From NCBI GenBank assembly GCA_013299115.1, contig JAAFKA010000027.1:1-64000 (forward strand): DNA of 64,000 bases. Reading direction: 5' to 3'. This document shows positions 57,469 to 64,000 of the stretch, in pieces. A program made the translations under genes and the position numbers. Under the pieces are notes generated by a model that was not told where the DNA came from, made no database searches, and worked only from the letters and a program-made list of their open reading frames with translations. The first letter of the stretch is position 1. The number at the start of each line of letters is the position of its first letter. Source of the DNA: Cytophagales bacterium (lineage in GTDB: Bacteria > Bacteroidota > Bacteroidia > Cytophagales > Thermoflexibacteraceae).

Positions 57469-58278
57469 ATGGCACACACCAGATTAGCTTTAAGTCCTGA
57501 AAATTTTTCAATGTTTTTAGAAACAGCAAAAAATTATTCGAGTTATTCGGTTACGATAAATGATACTTTCAAAATCATTCCACGGACCAACAACTTTACT
57601 TTGTTGGAAAAATTGCCTTCGAGTGATGCCATGACCAATGCAAAAAAAGTATTGATTAGCTGTTTTTACGCAGAGGGCAGCAATATGTCTGAAAAACTCG
57701 AACTCAACGACTCCCCCGAAGAAACTCCAACCAAAGGTTTAGGCAACACACCGCAAATGAGTGATGCAGAAATTTTGGCAAAGGCAGAGGCAATAGCAGA
57801 TAAAAAAGTGCAACAATTCATGCACGAATCGGCAATCAAGAGAATTGAAAATTTGGAGCAAGATAATAAGAACTTACAAAAACAGTTGGACTTAGCTGAA
57901 CAAGAGAAAGATATTTTGACAAATAGATTAGAGGAGGTAGGCAAGTCGGCAGGTATGATAGTGATGGCGGAAAAACTGTTAAGCAATCCCGACGCTATCA
58001 ACAGCATCAAAGAAACAGTAGGCTCTTTGTTAGGTTTTGCACCCAAACCAACAGTACAACTCAACGGCTTGCCCAACGGCATATCTGCCCAAGAAATGGA
58101 ATGGCTACAACTCATCAACGCTGTTTTAAGGCAAGCAGACCAGCAAACGCAGTGGGAGTTTAAAGAAATTTTGCAAGCATTTAATAACCCTGCTTATATA
58201 AACGAATGTTACCAATGGCTATACGAAAACTCACAGGAGGAAACAACGGAGCAAGACCAAACACCTCCGCAGGTCTAA
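57469..58278 (+). CDS. coiled-coil scaffold-like protein, unknown
   Basis: Residues 1-75 of this 269-aa protein are strand-rich (YSSYSVTINDTFKIIPRTNN), residues 105-170 are a coiled coil (ESAIKRIENLEQDNKNLQKQ; LDLAEQEKDILTNRLEEVGK), and residues 195-255 form a small helical domain (GISAQEMEWLQLINAVLRQA; FKEILQAFNNPAYI). The tail is Glu/Gln-rich. A role as scaffold or tape-like protein is possible, but the protein is too short for a tail tape measure. The stop codon overlaps the next start (TAATG). Confidence 0.6.
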   Translation: MAHTRLALSPENFSMFLETAKNYSSYSVTINDTFKIIPRTNNFTLLEKLPSSDAMTNAKKVLISCFYAEGSNMSEKLELNDSPEETPTKGLGNTPQMSDAEILAKAEAIADKKVQQFMHESAIKRIENLEQDNKNLQKQLDLAEQEKDILTNRLEEVGKSAGMIVMAEKLLSNPDAINSIKETVGSLLGFAPKPTVQLNGLPNGISAQEMEWLQLINAVLRQADQQTQWEFKEILQAFNNPAYINECYQWLYENSQEETTEQDQTPPQV

Positions 58279-58415
58279 TGGACTACAAAAAACAACTCGC
58301 AGCTTTGCTCACAGACCAGCAAGCAGCCTATTTGGTGGATTTTTTGAAAAAATACCCAAAGGCTATTGACAAGTTAAAGCAAAACGAAAACCTGATTGGA
58401 GGTTTTTGTAAGTAG
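58278..58415 (+). CDS. very small helical protein (45 aa), coupled to upstream gene
   Basis: The start ATG 58278 overlaps the previous TAA, a classic reinitiation site. MDYKKQLAALLTDQQAAYLV and DFLKKYPKAIDKLKQNENLI give one or two amphipathic helices, similar in length and style to the end of the upstream protein. A longer frame from 58206 overlaps the upstream gene and is less likely. Function unknown. Confidence 0.55.
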   Translation: MDYKKQLAALLTDQQAAYLVDFLKKYPKAIDKLKQNENLIGGFCK

Positions 58416-58422
58416 TAAAGCT

Positions 58423-58515
58423 GTCGTTTGTGAGGACACAAACAACGGCAAGAATAACCATAACTACAACCTCGAAGAGGTTGAACAGCAATAGCCTTGC
58501 GTGCAACGCAAGGAC
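58423..58515. repeat. GTCGTTTGTGAGGACACAAA hairpin and double-hairpin D4
   Basis: GTCGTTTGTGAGGACACAAA plus CAACGGC (58423-58450) is a copy of the hairpin found twice at 59695-59754, and AACCTCGAAGAGGTT with GCCTTGCGTGCAACGCAAGG (58461-58513) is D4. Both lie directly before the next gene. Confidence 0.7.
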
Positions 58516-59037
58516 ATGATTACATTCAACATGAAACGAAAACTAACAGGCACACCCGCCGCAGCCCCGCCCCAAACCATAGTGGTACAGGCAGGAGAAA
58601 CCGACAAGTCGAAGGAAACCTTTTTAGGTCTAAATCCTTTCGAAACCACCGTACTCAAATATGTAGTAGGTGGCGTTGTGGTGGTGGGTGGTGTGTTGCT
58701 CTTGACAGGCAAAGTATCGGGTTGGATAGATGGCAAGCAATTAGAAAATCATTTAGAAAAATCCAGTCAAGTAGGCTCACCCGACTATTATGCACGTGAA
58801 TTGGAGGATGCTTTTAACGTAACGGCATGGTATGGTAATACGGACAGAGAAAAAGTAGAAACTATTTTGCTTGCTATTCCCAGTCAAGATGTGTGGGCAA
58901 AAGTGCAAGCAGCTTACGTGAAGGCATATAACAAGCCTTTGCTAACCGAAATGAGAGAGGAATTAGGCGACTTTTTTGGTATGATGTTTAGCTTTCAAGA
59001 TGCAATGAATATCATCAACAAAAAACCAGCAAAATAA
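58516..59037 (+). CDS. single-helix protein with annexin-like repeat
   Basis: From ATG 58516 (58531 also possible) the protein is 173 aa. A polar start is followed by the helix VLKYVVGGVVVVGGVLLLTG (about 50-70) and a C-terminal domain with ARELEDAFNVTAWYGNTDRE, KVETILLAIPSQDVWAKVQA and AYVKAYNKPLLTEMREELGD. The order A-L-A, G-x-TD-x-x-x-V, IL, Y-x-x-x-Y, L-x-x-E-L is that of an annexin repeat (GTDExxIxxIL ... YxxxY). The lipid-binding Gly-x-Gly loop is not complete. If true, it could bind the virion or cell membrane. Confidence 0.55.
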   Translation: MITFNMKRKLTGTPAAAPPQTIVVQAGETDKSKETFLGLNPFETTVLKYVVGGVVVVGGVLLLTGKVSGWIDGKQLENHLEKSSQVGSPDYYARELEDAFNVTAWYGNTDREKVETILLAIPSQDVWAKVQAAYVKAYNKPLLTEMREELGDFFGMMFSFQDAMNIINKKPAK

Positions 59038-59040
59038 TAT

Positions 59041-59135
59041 TACAGTTAGTAAGTTAGTAAGTTATCAGTTAGTAAGCTAAAAAACTGAAAAATCAATAAC
59101 TTACTATCTTACTAACTAAAAACTTACTAACTATA
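59041..59135. repeat. TAGTAAGTT dyad repeat
   Basis: AGTTAGTAAGTTAGTAAGTT and, inverted, AACTTACTAACTAAAAACTT in the gap before ATG 59139. The same family as at 26404 and 44401. No other signal is seen. Confidence 0.6.
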
Positions 59136-59138
59136 AAC

Positions 59139-59651
59139 ATGGCAAAAACTAAACCAACACCCAAAACACCGCCCAAAGGCATCACCACCAAAGGAGCATT
59201 GACCATTGCAGGCATTGTGGCAGTAGTGGCAGGCGGGGCTTATGTGGCAATCAACCACAAAAAGCTATTCGGCAAAAAAGATGCGTTGCCACCACCCGTG
59301 GACACCTCCAAAAACTCGGCAGCAGCCCAAGCAGCAGCAGCTACCAGCAACGTGAAGCCAGGCGCCGCAGCCACTACACCGAATACGATTTTGGCAAAAG
59401 GTAGCAAAGGTGATGAGGTCAAGAGGTTGCAAAGGTTTTTGAACGAGGAATACAGACAAAGTAGTTTGTTTAGTTTAGCAAGAGTAAAAGCACCCGCAAA
59501 GCCTATGTTAGAAACACAAACAAGCATTTTTGGCGAGAAAACAGAGGCAGAACTTTTGAAACAGTACGGCAAAACAGCCATTACAGTTGCAGAATTAGAC
59601 AAGTGGATAAAAGAAACACAAGCAAAAGGCGACGTGGTCGCATTATTTTAA
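59139..59651 (+). CDS. membrane-anchored peptidoglycan-binding protein
   Basis: The 170-aa protein has a basic N-terminus (AKTKPTPKTPPKGITTK), one helix (GALTIAGIVAVVAGGAYVAI), an Ala/Pro-rich linker (about 55-85), and then ILAKGSKGDEVKRLQRFLNE, which is the beginning of a PG_binding_1 domain (GSKGxxVxxLQxxL). The rest (IFGEKTEAELLKQYGKTAIT; VAELDKWIKE) completes it. By family knowledge such domains bind murein. With the amidase gene downstream, this could be a cell-wall docking part of a virion or lysis device. Confidence 0.75.
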   Translation: MAKTKPTPKTPPKGITTKGALTIAGIVAVVAGGAYVAINHKKLFGKKDALPPPVDTSKNSAAAQAAAATSNVKPGAAATTPNTILAKGSKGDEVKRLQRFLNEEYRQSSLFSLARVKAPAKPMLETQTSIFGEKTEAELLKQYGKTAITVAELDKWIKETQAKGDVVALF

Positions 59652-59663
59652 TGCTTAATTTTT

Positions 59664-59777
59664 TGCCGTTGCTTGTGTCCTCACAAGCAACACAGTCGTT
59701 TGTGGGGACACAAACAACGGCAGTAGTCGTTTGTGGGGACACAAACAACGGCAGCGGAAATTCGTAATTCGTAATTA
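59664..59777. repeat. three copies of the GTCGTTTGTGGGGACACAAA hairpin
   Basis: An inverted diverged copy (59664-59694) and two identical direct copies (59695-59723 and 59726-59754) are followed by a short GTAATTC heptamer stretch (59761-59777). The hairpin is also inside a coding frame at 51122. Confidence 0.75.
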
Positions 59778-59813
59778 AAAATTTATAATTCAAAACTAAA
59801 CATTCAAAATTAA

Positions 59814-60218
59814 ATGAAAGATTTACTCAAATTTTTAGGCAAAGTTGTTACAGGCAACGGCTTCCAATTCGGATTTAATATTTTCAACGGACTCAACGAG
59901 TCTATCAAAAACAAAGACTTTGTAGCTTTGTTTCCACGTTTGTTTTTGTCTATCCTCAAAGCATTGGAGGCAAAATTCATCACCTTAGCGGAGTTGGGTG
60001 CAGATAAACTAAAAAGCAGAATAGGCGAAAGCACTTGGCTGTTTTTCAACCAATTAGGCTATTTTGCAAACAACGGCAACTTTGACCCCATAGCCATTCG
60101 TGCTTTTGAGGACATGGCAAACAAAAGACCGTTGTCGGAGGAATACAAGGCGAAGTACCGAACTGCATTTACAGAAACGCAGCAAACCATTGAAGTAGAG
60201 CCTGAACAGGCAAAGTAG
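59814..60218 (+). CDS. amphipathic protein of the structural module, unknown
   Basis: The 134-aa protein is helical with alternating hydrophobic residues: MKDLLKFLGKVVTGNGFQFG, NIFNGLNESIKNKDFVALFP, LFLSILKALEAKFITLAELG, then FFNQLGYFANNGNFDPIAIR. There is no full membrane helix. It may lie on a membrane surface. No family is recognised. The C-terminal tail is acidic (EVEPEQAK). Confidence 0.55.
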   Translation: MKDLLKFLGKVVTGNGFQFGFNIFNGLNESIKNKDFVALFPRLFLSILKALEAKFITLAELGADKLKSRIGESTWLFFNQLGYFANNGNFDPIAIRAFEDMANKRPLSEEYKAKYRTAFTETQQTIEVEPEQAK

Positions 60219-60244
60219 TAAGCCTCCAACCGCAAGCCTCCAAA

Positions 60245-60345
60245 GTAAGCCCCCTAACCCCCAAAGGGGGAACTGACGTAAGTACGTCAAACTCCCCTTT
60301 GGGGTTGGGGGCTTGCGATAGGGGGCTTGCATTGGGGGCTTGTAT
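60245..60345. repeat. GC-rich palindrome family before the amidase gene
   Basis: AGCCCCCTAACCCCCAAAGG is followed by TGACGTAAGTACGTCA (dyad) and by CTCCCCTTTGGGGTTGGGGG; GGGGGCTTG recurs three times. The amidase frame runs through this stretch without an ATG. Confidence 0.7.
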
Positions 60346-60994
60346 TAAGGAGCAAAAATATTTCTTTACCCTTGCAGCAGGGCATGGTGGGCAAAATCCG
60401 CAGACAGGCAAATACACCACAGCCCCAGCTAAAATGCACCATTTCAAGGACTTCACTTTTTATGAAGGCGTGGTAAACAGGCAAATCTTAGCCAAACTAA
60501 CCGAACTATTGGAAAAGGCAGGTATTGAGTTTGAGGTAGTTTCGCACCAGTGGCAAGACAACCCTTTGAAAGAAAGAGTGGAAAAAATTAATGCTTTGCA
60601 CAAACAACGCAAAAACGTCATTCACTTCGATATTCATTGCAACGCAGCCAACACCGCCCAGCCAAACTTTGGCAAGGCAACAGGTTTTGAAGTCTTTACT
60701 TCCAAAGGCGAAACAGCCTCCGATGCTATTGCAGCTTTGCTGTTTGTAAACTTAGAAAAGCACATAGGCTACCAACTCAAAGGCAGAAAAGGCGAGGTAA
60801 ACAAAGCCCTAAAAGGGGGCTTTGAACTGGACAAAGAGGCAGATTTTTATATGCTCACGCAAACCAAATGCCCTTCTGTTTTGTTGGAGTGTGGTTTTTT
60901 TACCAATGAAAAAGAGGCAAAGTGGCTGCTAACCGACAAAGCACAAAAAGAATTGGCACAAGCCGTTTTTGATACGATATTACAGTTGAACTAA
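60299..60994 (+). CDS. N-acetylmuramoyl-L-alanine amidase (amidase_3)
   Basis: The frame has 231 codons; the conserved part starts with FTLAAGHGGQNP. Zinc ligands and catalytic residues of amidase_3 are visible: His in AAGHGG, Glu in FYEGVVNRQI, His in HFDIHCNAAN and Glu in LLECGFFTNEKEAKWLL. It should cut the amide bond between MurNAc and the stem peptide. No signal peptide is seen; the start is unclear because GC-rich repeat sequence occupies the 5' end. Only TTG codons (60299, 60305, 60332) are available, although AAGGAG at 60347-60352 looks like a ribosome site without a proper start codon after it. In context it is a lysis or entry enzyme. Confidence 0.85.
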   Translation: MGLGACDRGLALGACIKEQKYFFTLAAGHGGQNPQTGKYTTAPAKMHHFKDFTFYEGVVNRQILAKLTELLEKAGIEFEVVSHQWQDNPLKERVEKINALHKQRKNVIHFDIHCNAANTAQPNFGKATGFEVFTSKGETASDAIAALLFVNLEKHIGYQLKGRKGEVNKALKGGFELDKEADFYMLTQTKCPSVLLECGFFTNEKEAKWLLTDKAQKELAQAVFDTILQLN

Positions 60995-60995
60995 A

Positions 60996-61022
60996 AAAGC
61001 CCCCTTTGGGGGTTTGGGGGCT
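60996..61022. repeat. GC-rich palindrome CCCCCTTTGGGGG
   Basis: AAAGCCCCCTTTGGGGGTTT plus GGGGGC directly after the amidase stop codon, then CTACCATT before ATG 61029. It is the same arrangement as at 56740-56763. Confidence 0.75.
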
Positions 61023-61028
61023 ACCATT

Positions 61029-61241
61029 ATGAAAAACTTTATACTCACCAAACCGCAATTATTCAGTGCTGCTACGCAAGGCGTGGTACAGTTATCTGTC
61101 TATGGTTGGGCGAGGAACGAAGGCAAAGACCCTACACCCTATTTGATAGTGGCAGGACTGTTGGGCTTGGCGTTTAGTGAGGTGGTAATAGAAACGGCAA
61201 AAAATAGTAGCAAAAAATATTTACAACCCCGCAGGGGTTGA
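61029..61241 (+). CDS. small membrane protein, holin-like position
   Basis: From ATG 61029 the protein is 70 aa: MKNFILTKPQLFSAATQGVV, VQLSVYGWARNEGKDP, then the hydrophobic TPYLIVAGLLGLAFSEVVIE and a basic end KNSSKKYLQPRRG. There are one or two membrane helices. Its place right after the amidase gene fits a holin, but this is position-based inference. The final residues QPRRG are encoded by the beginning of double-hairpin D5. Confidence 0.55.
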   Translation: MKNFILTKPQLFSAATQGVVQLSVYGWARNEGKDPTPYLIVAGLLGLAFSEVVIETAKNSSKKYLQPRRG

Positions 61242-61343
61242 ACAACAATAGCCCTACGTGCAACGTAGGGAAACAAATAGTGAAACTTCGCAAGTGAAAC
61301 TTTGGCAGTGGTGCTTTTCGCACCCTGCCAATAGTTGAACGGA
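61221..61343. repeat. double-hairpin D5 followed by an A-type palindrome
   Basis: D5 (61221-61272) has the same sequence as D2/D3. The palindrome (61293-61343) has tip GGTGCTTTTCGCACC and right end CCTGCCAATAGTTGAACGG; a lone left part GTGAAACTTCGC lies in front at 61280. Confidence 0.8.
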
Positions 61344-61391
61344 GGGTTTTCAAACTACATTGTCTGATGTCCATTTCGAATGGTCTTTTGT

Positions 61392-61607
61392 TTAGTAGTT
61401 GTCCCAGTGGTTGTCGGCTTCGCTGTCCCAGTCGTTAGCAAAAACAGTAGTTATGGTGGCTTGTGCCATAAGATAAGTTTCGTAAAGGTCGTTTACTTGT
61501 TCGGCAGTTTGGTTTTCCTCCACTCTCTCGTGAAAAGAGGACACACTTTGCAAAGCATTGAAAGTGGTAAATAAAGTGTTTTGTACTTGATATTGAGCAG
61601 CTTGCAT
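61392..61607 (-). CDS. small acidic protein on the opposite strand, possibly leaderless
   Basis: From ATG 61607 it encodes 71 aa, MQAAQYQVQNTLFTTFNALQ, VSSFHERVEENQTAEQVNDL and YETYLMAQATITTVFANDWD, ending SEADNHWDNY. The end is very acidic. A perfect promoter (TTTG 61641-61644, 19 nt, TACCTTTG 61614-61621) is directed at it, and the -7 box ends only 7 bp before the ATG, so the mRNA would begin at or near the start codon. The family is unknown. It lies between two plus-strand structural genes, as a separately controlled gene. Confidence 0.6.
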   Translation of the reverse strand: MQAAQYQVQNTLFTTFNALQSVSSFHERVEENQTAEQVNDLYETYLMAQATITTVFANDWDSEADNHWDNY

Positions 61608-61613
61608 AATGGA

Positions 61614-61644
61614 CAAAGGTAAACAGTTATACCAAAAACGCAAA
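61614..61644 (-). promoter_or_regulatory. complete Bacteroidota promoter, leaderless arrangement
   Basis: On the minus strand TTTG (61641-61644), 19 nt, TACCTTTG (61614-61621). The distance to ATG 61607 is 7 bp. It overlaps the 5' extension of the divergent gene, which supports the start of that gene at 61696. Confidence 0.65.
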
Positions 61645-61695
61645 AACAAACCACAAAGTTTTATTTTTTTAGTTCAACCTAATTTTTTTAAAAAT

Positions 61696-63513
61696 ATGTA
61701 CCGCAAAAAAAGATATACAGGCATAGGCTACACAGGCGACGACTACGGTAGAAACTACGGCGAAGTCCCCGATGACGACTACGGCACAGGCTACCAACAG
61801 CCACAGGTACAAACGCAGCAATGGAACTATGGCACTTGGGAAGAACGTAGAGTGGATAATTACGGACAACCTAGAATACCACGATTTATTCCAGCACTTG
61901 TGCCAAATGACACTGTGGATAAATTTTATGCTGATTTTAATGCACATGGTATTCAACTTTTGGTTGGTAGAGATATTGATTCCCAACTTTATGATGCTTG
62001 GTTTACAAAAAGAATAATTAGCCAAGAAGCCTTTGAATGGTTTACGAACAGGTTGCAAAGAATTAGACAGAACAGTGGTAGTGCTATCGATGCTGTTTAT
62101 TCAGCTGTGCAGCAAGTCCTTAATCCTACGCAGCCCACGCAAAGTCCATCTGCAAACATAGACTACCGCACCGAAGAACAAAAACGTGCCGACTCTTTGA
62201 CCTCGCAAGCCGACTACTACGCCATCAATGCCCAAGAACAGACAGCTATGGTTGCAAGGCGGACTACTGCCGAGTGGTACAGGATAGAAAAATTTATAAA
62301 AGATACGGAAGAAAACCGAATTATTGCAGGAAGTATAGAGAAAGTACCAATAGGCACATTGGCAGGCAAAGACAGCATGGGCATGGACTATCCCGCCTAT
62401 AACTTGACTAATGCCGTTTTGTGGATAAGCAAAAGCAAAGCAGGGCAGGCAGATGGCAAACACCGCTGGTTGGTAGGTTACAACAACTTAGTCAATCCTA
62501 CGCCTATGTACCAGCCTCCGTTAGTCAGCAATCATGGCTTGGGAAACCCAGCCTTCGAAAAAACAGCTTACGAAGTCATGCAGGGCATTGCCTTTGCCCT
62601 TAGCACCCTCGAAAGACCAGGCTCCGACTATGCAGGTTTAACATTGGAAATAGACCCCGAAACCTCCGATTTTGAGAAATCACTCAAAGAGGCTTTGGCA
62701 AAAGAAAAGGCAAATGCAACGGCTTATGCCACAGCCAATACCCAAGAAAATGGATGGTCGCAGCAAATCAATGTGGCAGACAACAACATAGACCAGTTGC
62801 TTTTGCAAGAGCAGATGAAACAGCAAGCCATCGATGCCCAACACAGGCTCGATGACATGAACCAGAAATATCAACAACAAATGTTTGATATGCAGCAGCA
62901 GCAGTTGGAGCAGCAACGCCAACAACAAGAGGTGTGGCAGAATCAACAGGCTGCATTTCAGGCACAGCAGATAGCCAACCAGCAAGCTGCATTGGAGCAA
63001 AAACAAAGGCAGACCTTGACTAATCAAAGTAACGATTGGTTTAAGCAAGCAAGCACACAACAATACAATGCAGGAGTGCAGGAGTTTAACTCCACCAAAA
63101 CCTCTGCCCAAAACGACTACAACAAGAACTGGGGCGTAACTTTGCCATCGCCTACTCCTTTGATAAATACCAACTTTGCACCGCCACCAGCCCCCCAACC
63201 CCCCAAAGGGGGAGTTTCGCAAGCTGTTACCCAAAACCCCAAAGGGGGAGTAAACGCAGATGGAAGCCCCACAACTCCCGAAGGGGACAAAACAGGGGAC
63301 AAAAAATTCCCTTTGTGGGCAAAGATTGGCTTAGGTGTATTGGGTGTGGGTTTGTTGGCGGGCGGCGGCTATGCAGCTTACAAAGCTGCCAAAAAAGGCC
63401 CCCCAACCCCCAAAGGGGGAGTAAAAAAAGAAGGCAAGGGTAGAAACAAGGAAACGCCAAAGGCACAAGGAAATAAGGTAAAGGACAAAAAGCCTAAGCC
63501 GAATAAAAAATAA
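61696..63513 (+). CDS. large Gln-rich coiled-coil protein with C-terminal membrane helix
   Basis: From ATG 61696 the protein is 605 aa. The N-terminal 55 residues are Tyr/Gly/Asp-rich (YTGIGYTGDDYGRNYGEVPD). A folded part (about 60-330) with DKFYADFNAHGIQLLVGRDI and RTTAEWYRIEKFIKDTEENR follows, then a Gln-rich coiled coil (about 375-455; DMNQKYQQQMFDMQQQQLEQ). Further on are PPKGGV insertions made by the GC-rich palindrome, a helix (LWAKIGLGVLGVGLLAGGGY, about 555-575), and a Lys-rich tail (KGRNKETPKAQGNKVKDKKP). No family is recognised. Size and build would fit a spike, penetration or membrane-tube protein of a virion. Confidence 0.65.
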   Translation: MYRKKRYTGIGYTGDDYGRNYGEVPDDDYGTGYQQPQVQTQQWNYGTWEERRVDNYGQPRIPRFIPALVPNDTVDKFYADFNAHGIQLLVGRDIDSQLYDAWFTKRIISQEAFEWFTNRLQRIRQNSGSAIDAVYSAVQQVLNPTQPTQSPSANIDYRTEEQKRADSLTSQADYYAINAQEQTAMVARRTTAEWYRIEKFIKDTEENRIIAGSIEKVPIGTLAGKDSMGMDYPAYNLTNAVLWISKSKAGQADGKHRWLVGYNNLVNPTPMYQPPLVSNHGLGNPAFEKTAYEVMQGIAFALSTLERPGSDYAGLTLEIDPETSDFEKSLKEALAKEKANATAYATANTQENGWSQQINVADNNIDQLLLQEQMKQQAIDAQHRLDDMNQKYQQQMFDMQQQQLEQQRQQQEVWQNQQAAFQAQQIANQQAALEQKQRQTLTNQSNDWFKQASTQQYNAGVQEFNSTKTSAQNDYNKNWGVTLPSPTPLINTNFAPPPAPQPPKGGVSQAVTQNPKGGVNADGSPTTPEGDKTGDKKFPLWAKIGLGVLGVGLLAGGGYAAYKAAKKGPPTPKGGVKKEGKGRNKETPKAQGNKVKDKKPKPNKK

Positions 63514-63517
63514 GTTT

Positions 63518-63800
63518 CAATTACGAATTACGAATTACGAATTACGAATTACGAATTACGAATACGAATTACGAATTACGAATTACGAATTACGAATTAC
63601 GAATTACGAATTACGAATACGAATTACGAATTACGAATTACGAATTACGAATTACGAATTACGAATTACGAATTACGAATTACGAATTACGAATTACGAA
63701 TTACGAATTACGAATTACGAATTACGAATTACGAATTACGAATACGAATTACGTCTTTTCGTAATTCGTAATTGATAATTCGTAATTGATAATTCGTAAT
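63518..63800. repeat. heptanucleotide array (ACGAATT)n with short inverse end
   Basis: More than 30 units of ACGAATT, with a few 5-bp-shortened units (ACGAATACGAATT), continue to about 63753. CTTTTCGTAATTCGTAATTG then turns the motif round for some 40 bp. It is the inverse of the 51278-51397 array. No gene lies in 63514-63848. Confidence 0.85.
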
Positions 63801-63848
63801 TAAAAATTTGTAATTGATAATTTACAACTAACAATTAAAAACTAAAAA

Positions 63849-64000
63849 TATGCAATTTTTCGGACAAAGAGTAACCAACCCAGAAGGTTACAAAAGATTA
63901 GAGCAAAGATACGGCGACGGTCGTGAGAGCCTTGCTACCATGATGGTCGATTCCTATCGGGCTTTCCTCGCCTTAGCTTTGCCTCGTGATGTTACATTTT
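63849..64000 (+). CDS. start of a further structural-module gene, cut by the window end
   Basis: ATG 63849 opens a frame that runs to the window end (50 codons): MQFFGQRVTNPEGYKRLEQR, YGDGRESLATMMVDSYRAFL and ALALPRDVTF. It is helical so far. No family can be named from this part. Its position after the heptamer array suggests that a second transcription unit of the element begins here. Confidence 0.6.

Noticed and set aside
32000-64000. Integrative conjugative element
   Set aside because: No relaxase, coupling protein, VirB4/TraG-like ATPase or other Tra protein was found in any frame.
32000-64000. Tailed prophage
   Set aside because: No terminase, portal, HK97-type capsid, tail tape measure or tail fibre is visible; the structural genes are small and rich in single membrane helices.
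32000-64000. Retron, diversity-generating retroelement or other reverse-transcriptase system
   Set aside because: No YxDD-type polymerase motif was seen in any of the proteins, despite many structured repeats.

Overview
The window looks like an AT-rich Bacteroidota chromosome, probably Cytophagales-like. The evidence is a giant adhesin with a type IX secretion (T9SS) C-terminal sorting domain, a PorP/SprF protein, a SusC-like TonB receptor with a carboxypeptidase-like N-domain, and several promoters of the Bacteroidota type (TTTG, 19-21 nt, TAnnTTTG) with no strong Shine-Dalgarno sites. I saw no rRNA, no convincing tRNA and no CRISPR array.

Region 1 (1-31.8 kb) is ordinary chromosome: an IS630-type transposase tail at the left edge, a lipoprotein and 2554-aa T9SS adhesin pair, a REP-associated (IS200-like) tyrosine transposase, RsmB-like rRNA methyltransferase, 3-hydroxybutyrate dehydrogenase, a TonB receptor diverging from a lipoprotein across a long perfect palindrome, an APC permease, PorP/SprF, a biotinyl carrier protein, GpsA, a PaaE-like reductase, LD-carboxypeptidase, MiaB, a 7TM-SpoIIE phosphatase followed by two broken copies of its own 3' end, a Uma2 nuclease, an FAD oxidase and an ABC-F ATPase.

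Region 2 (32.0-64.0 kb, running off the right edge) has the character of an integrated mobile element, virus-like or plasmid-like. It opens with a divergent HTH repressor/Cro-like switch (32.0-33.0 kb). A run of small unknown genes follows (33.3-39.6 kb), nearly every one bounded by a 45-63 bp imperfect palindrome, so the layout resembles a cassette array. Then come a tightly overlapping operon of small genes (39.6-44.4 kb), a repeat-rich intergenic region plus a candidate replication protein and coiled-coil KfrA-like protein (44.4-46.9 kb), a C5 DNA methyltransferase, and two toxin-antitoxin pairs (47.9-49.3 kb). From 50.1 kb to the end is a structural-looking module: at least seven small proteins with one transmembrane helix, a transglutaminase-like Cys/His/Asp protein, a candidate capsid-like beta protein with four small partners, a peptidoglycan-binding protein, an N-acetylmuramoyl-L-alanine amidase and a small holin-like protein. 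This would suit a tailless, membrane-containing phage. No packaging ATPase, terminase, portal, integrase or conjugation gene is visible, so that reading is inference.

The most unusual signals are: (a) the dispersed palindrome family (28 copies seen), with conserved outer ends (AGTGAAAC ... GTTGAACGG), a paired GGCAG/CTGCC core, compensatory changes and a variable tip, which parallels integron attC architecture but could equally be a REP family moved by the RAYT at 8.8 kb; (b) C-terminal tails resembling beta-clamp-binding peptides on three element proteins (PLNLF twice, QLCLF once); (c) heptanucleotide arrays in opposite orientation around the structural module; and (d) GC-rich palindromes that have entered reading frames. 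All functional statements come from reading the sequence and recalled family knowledge; no search was run.
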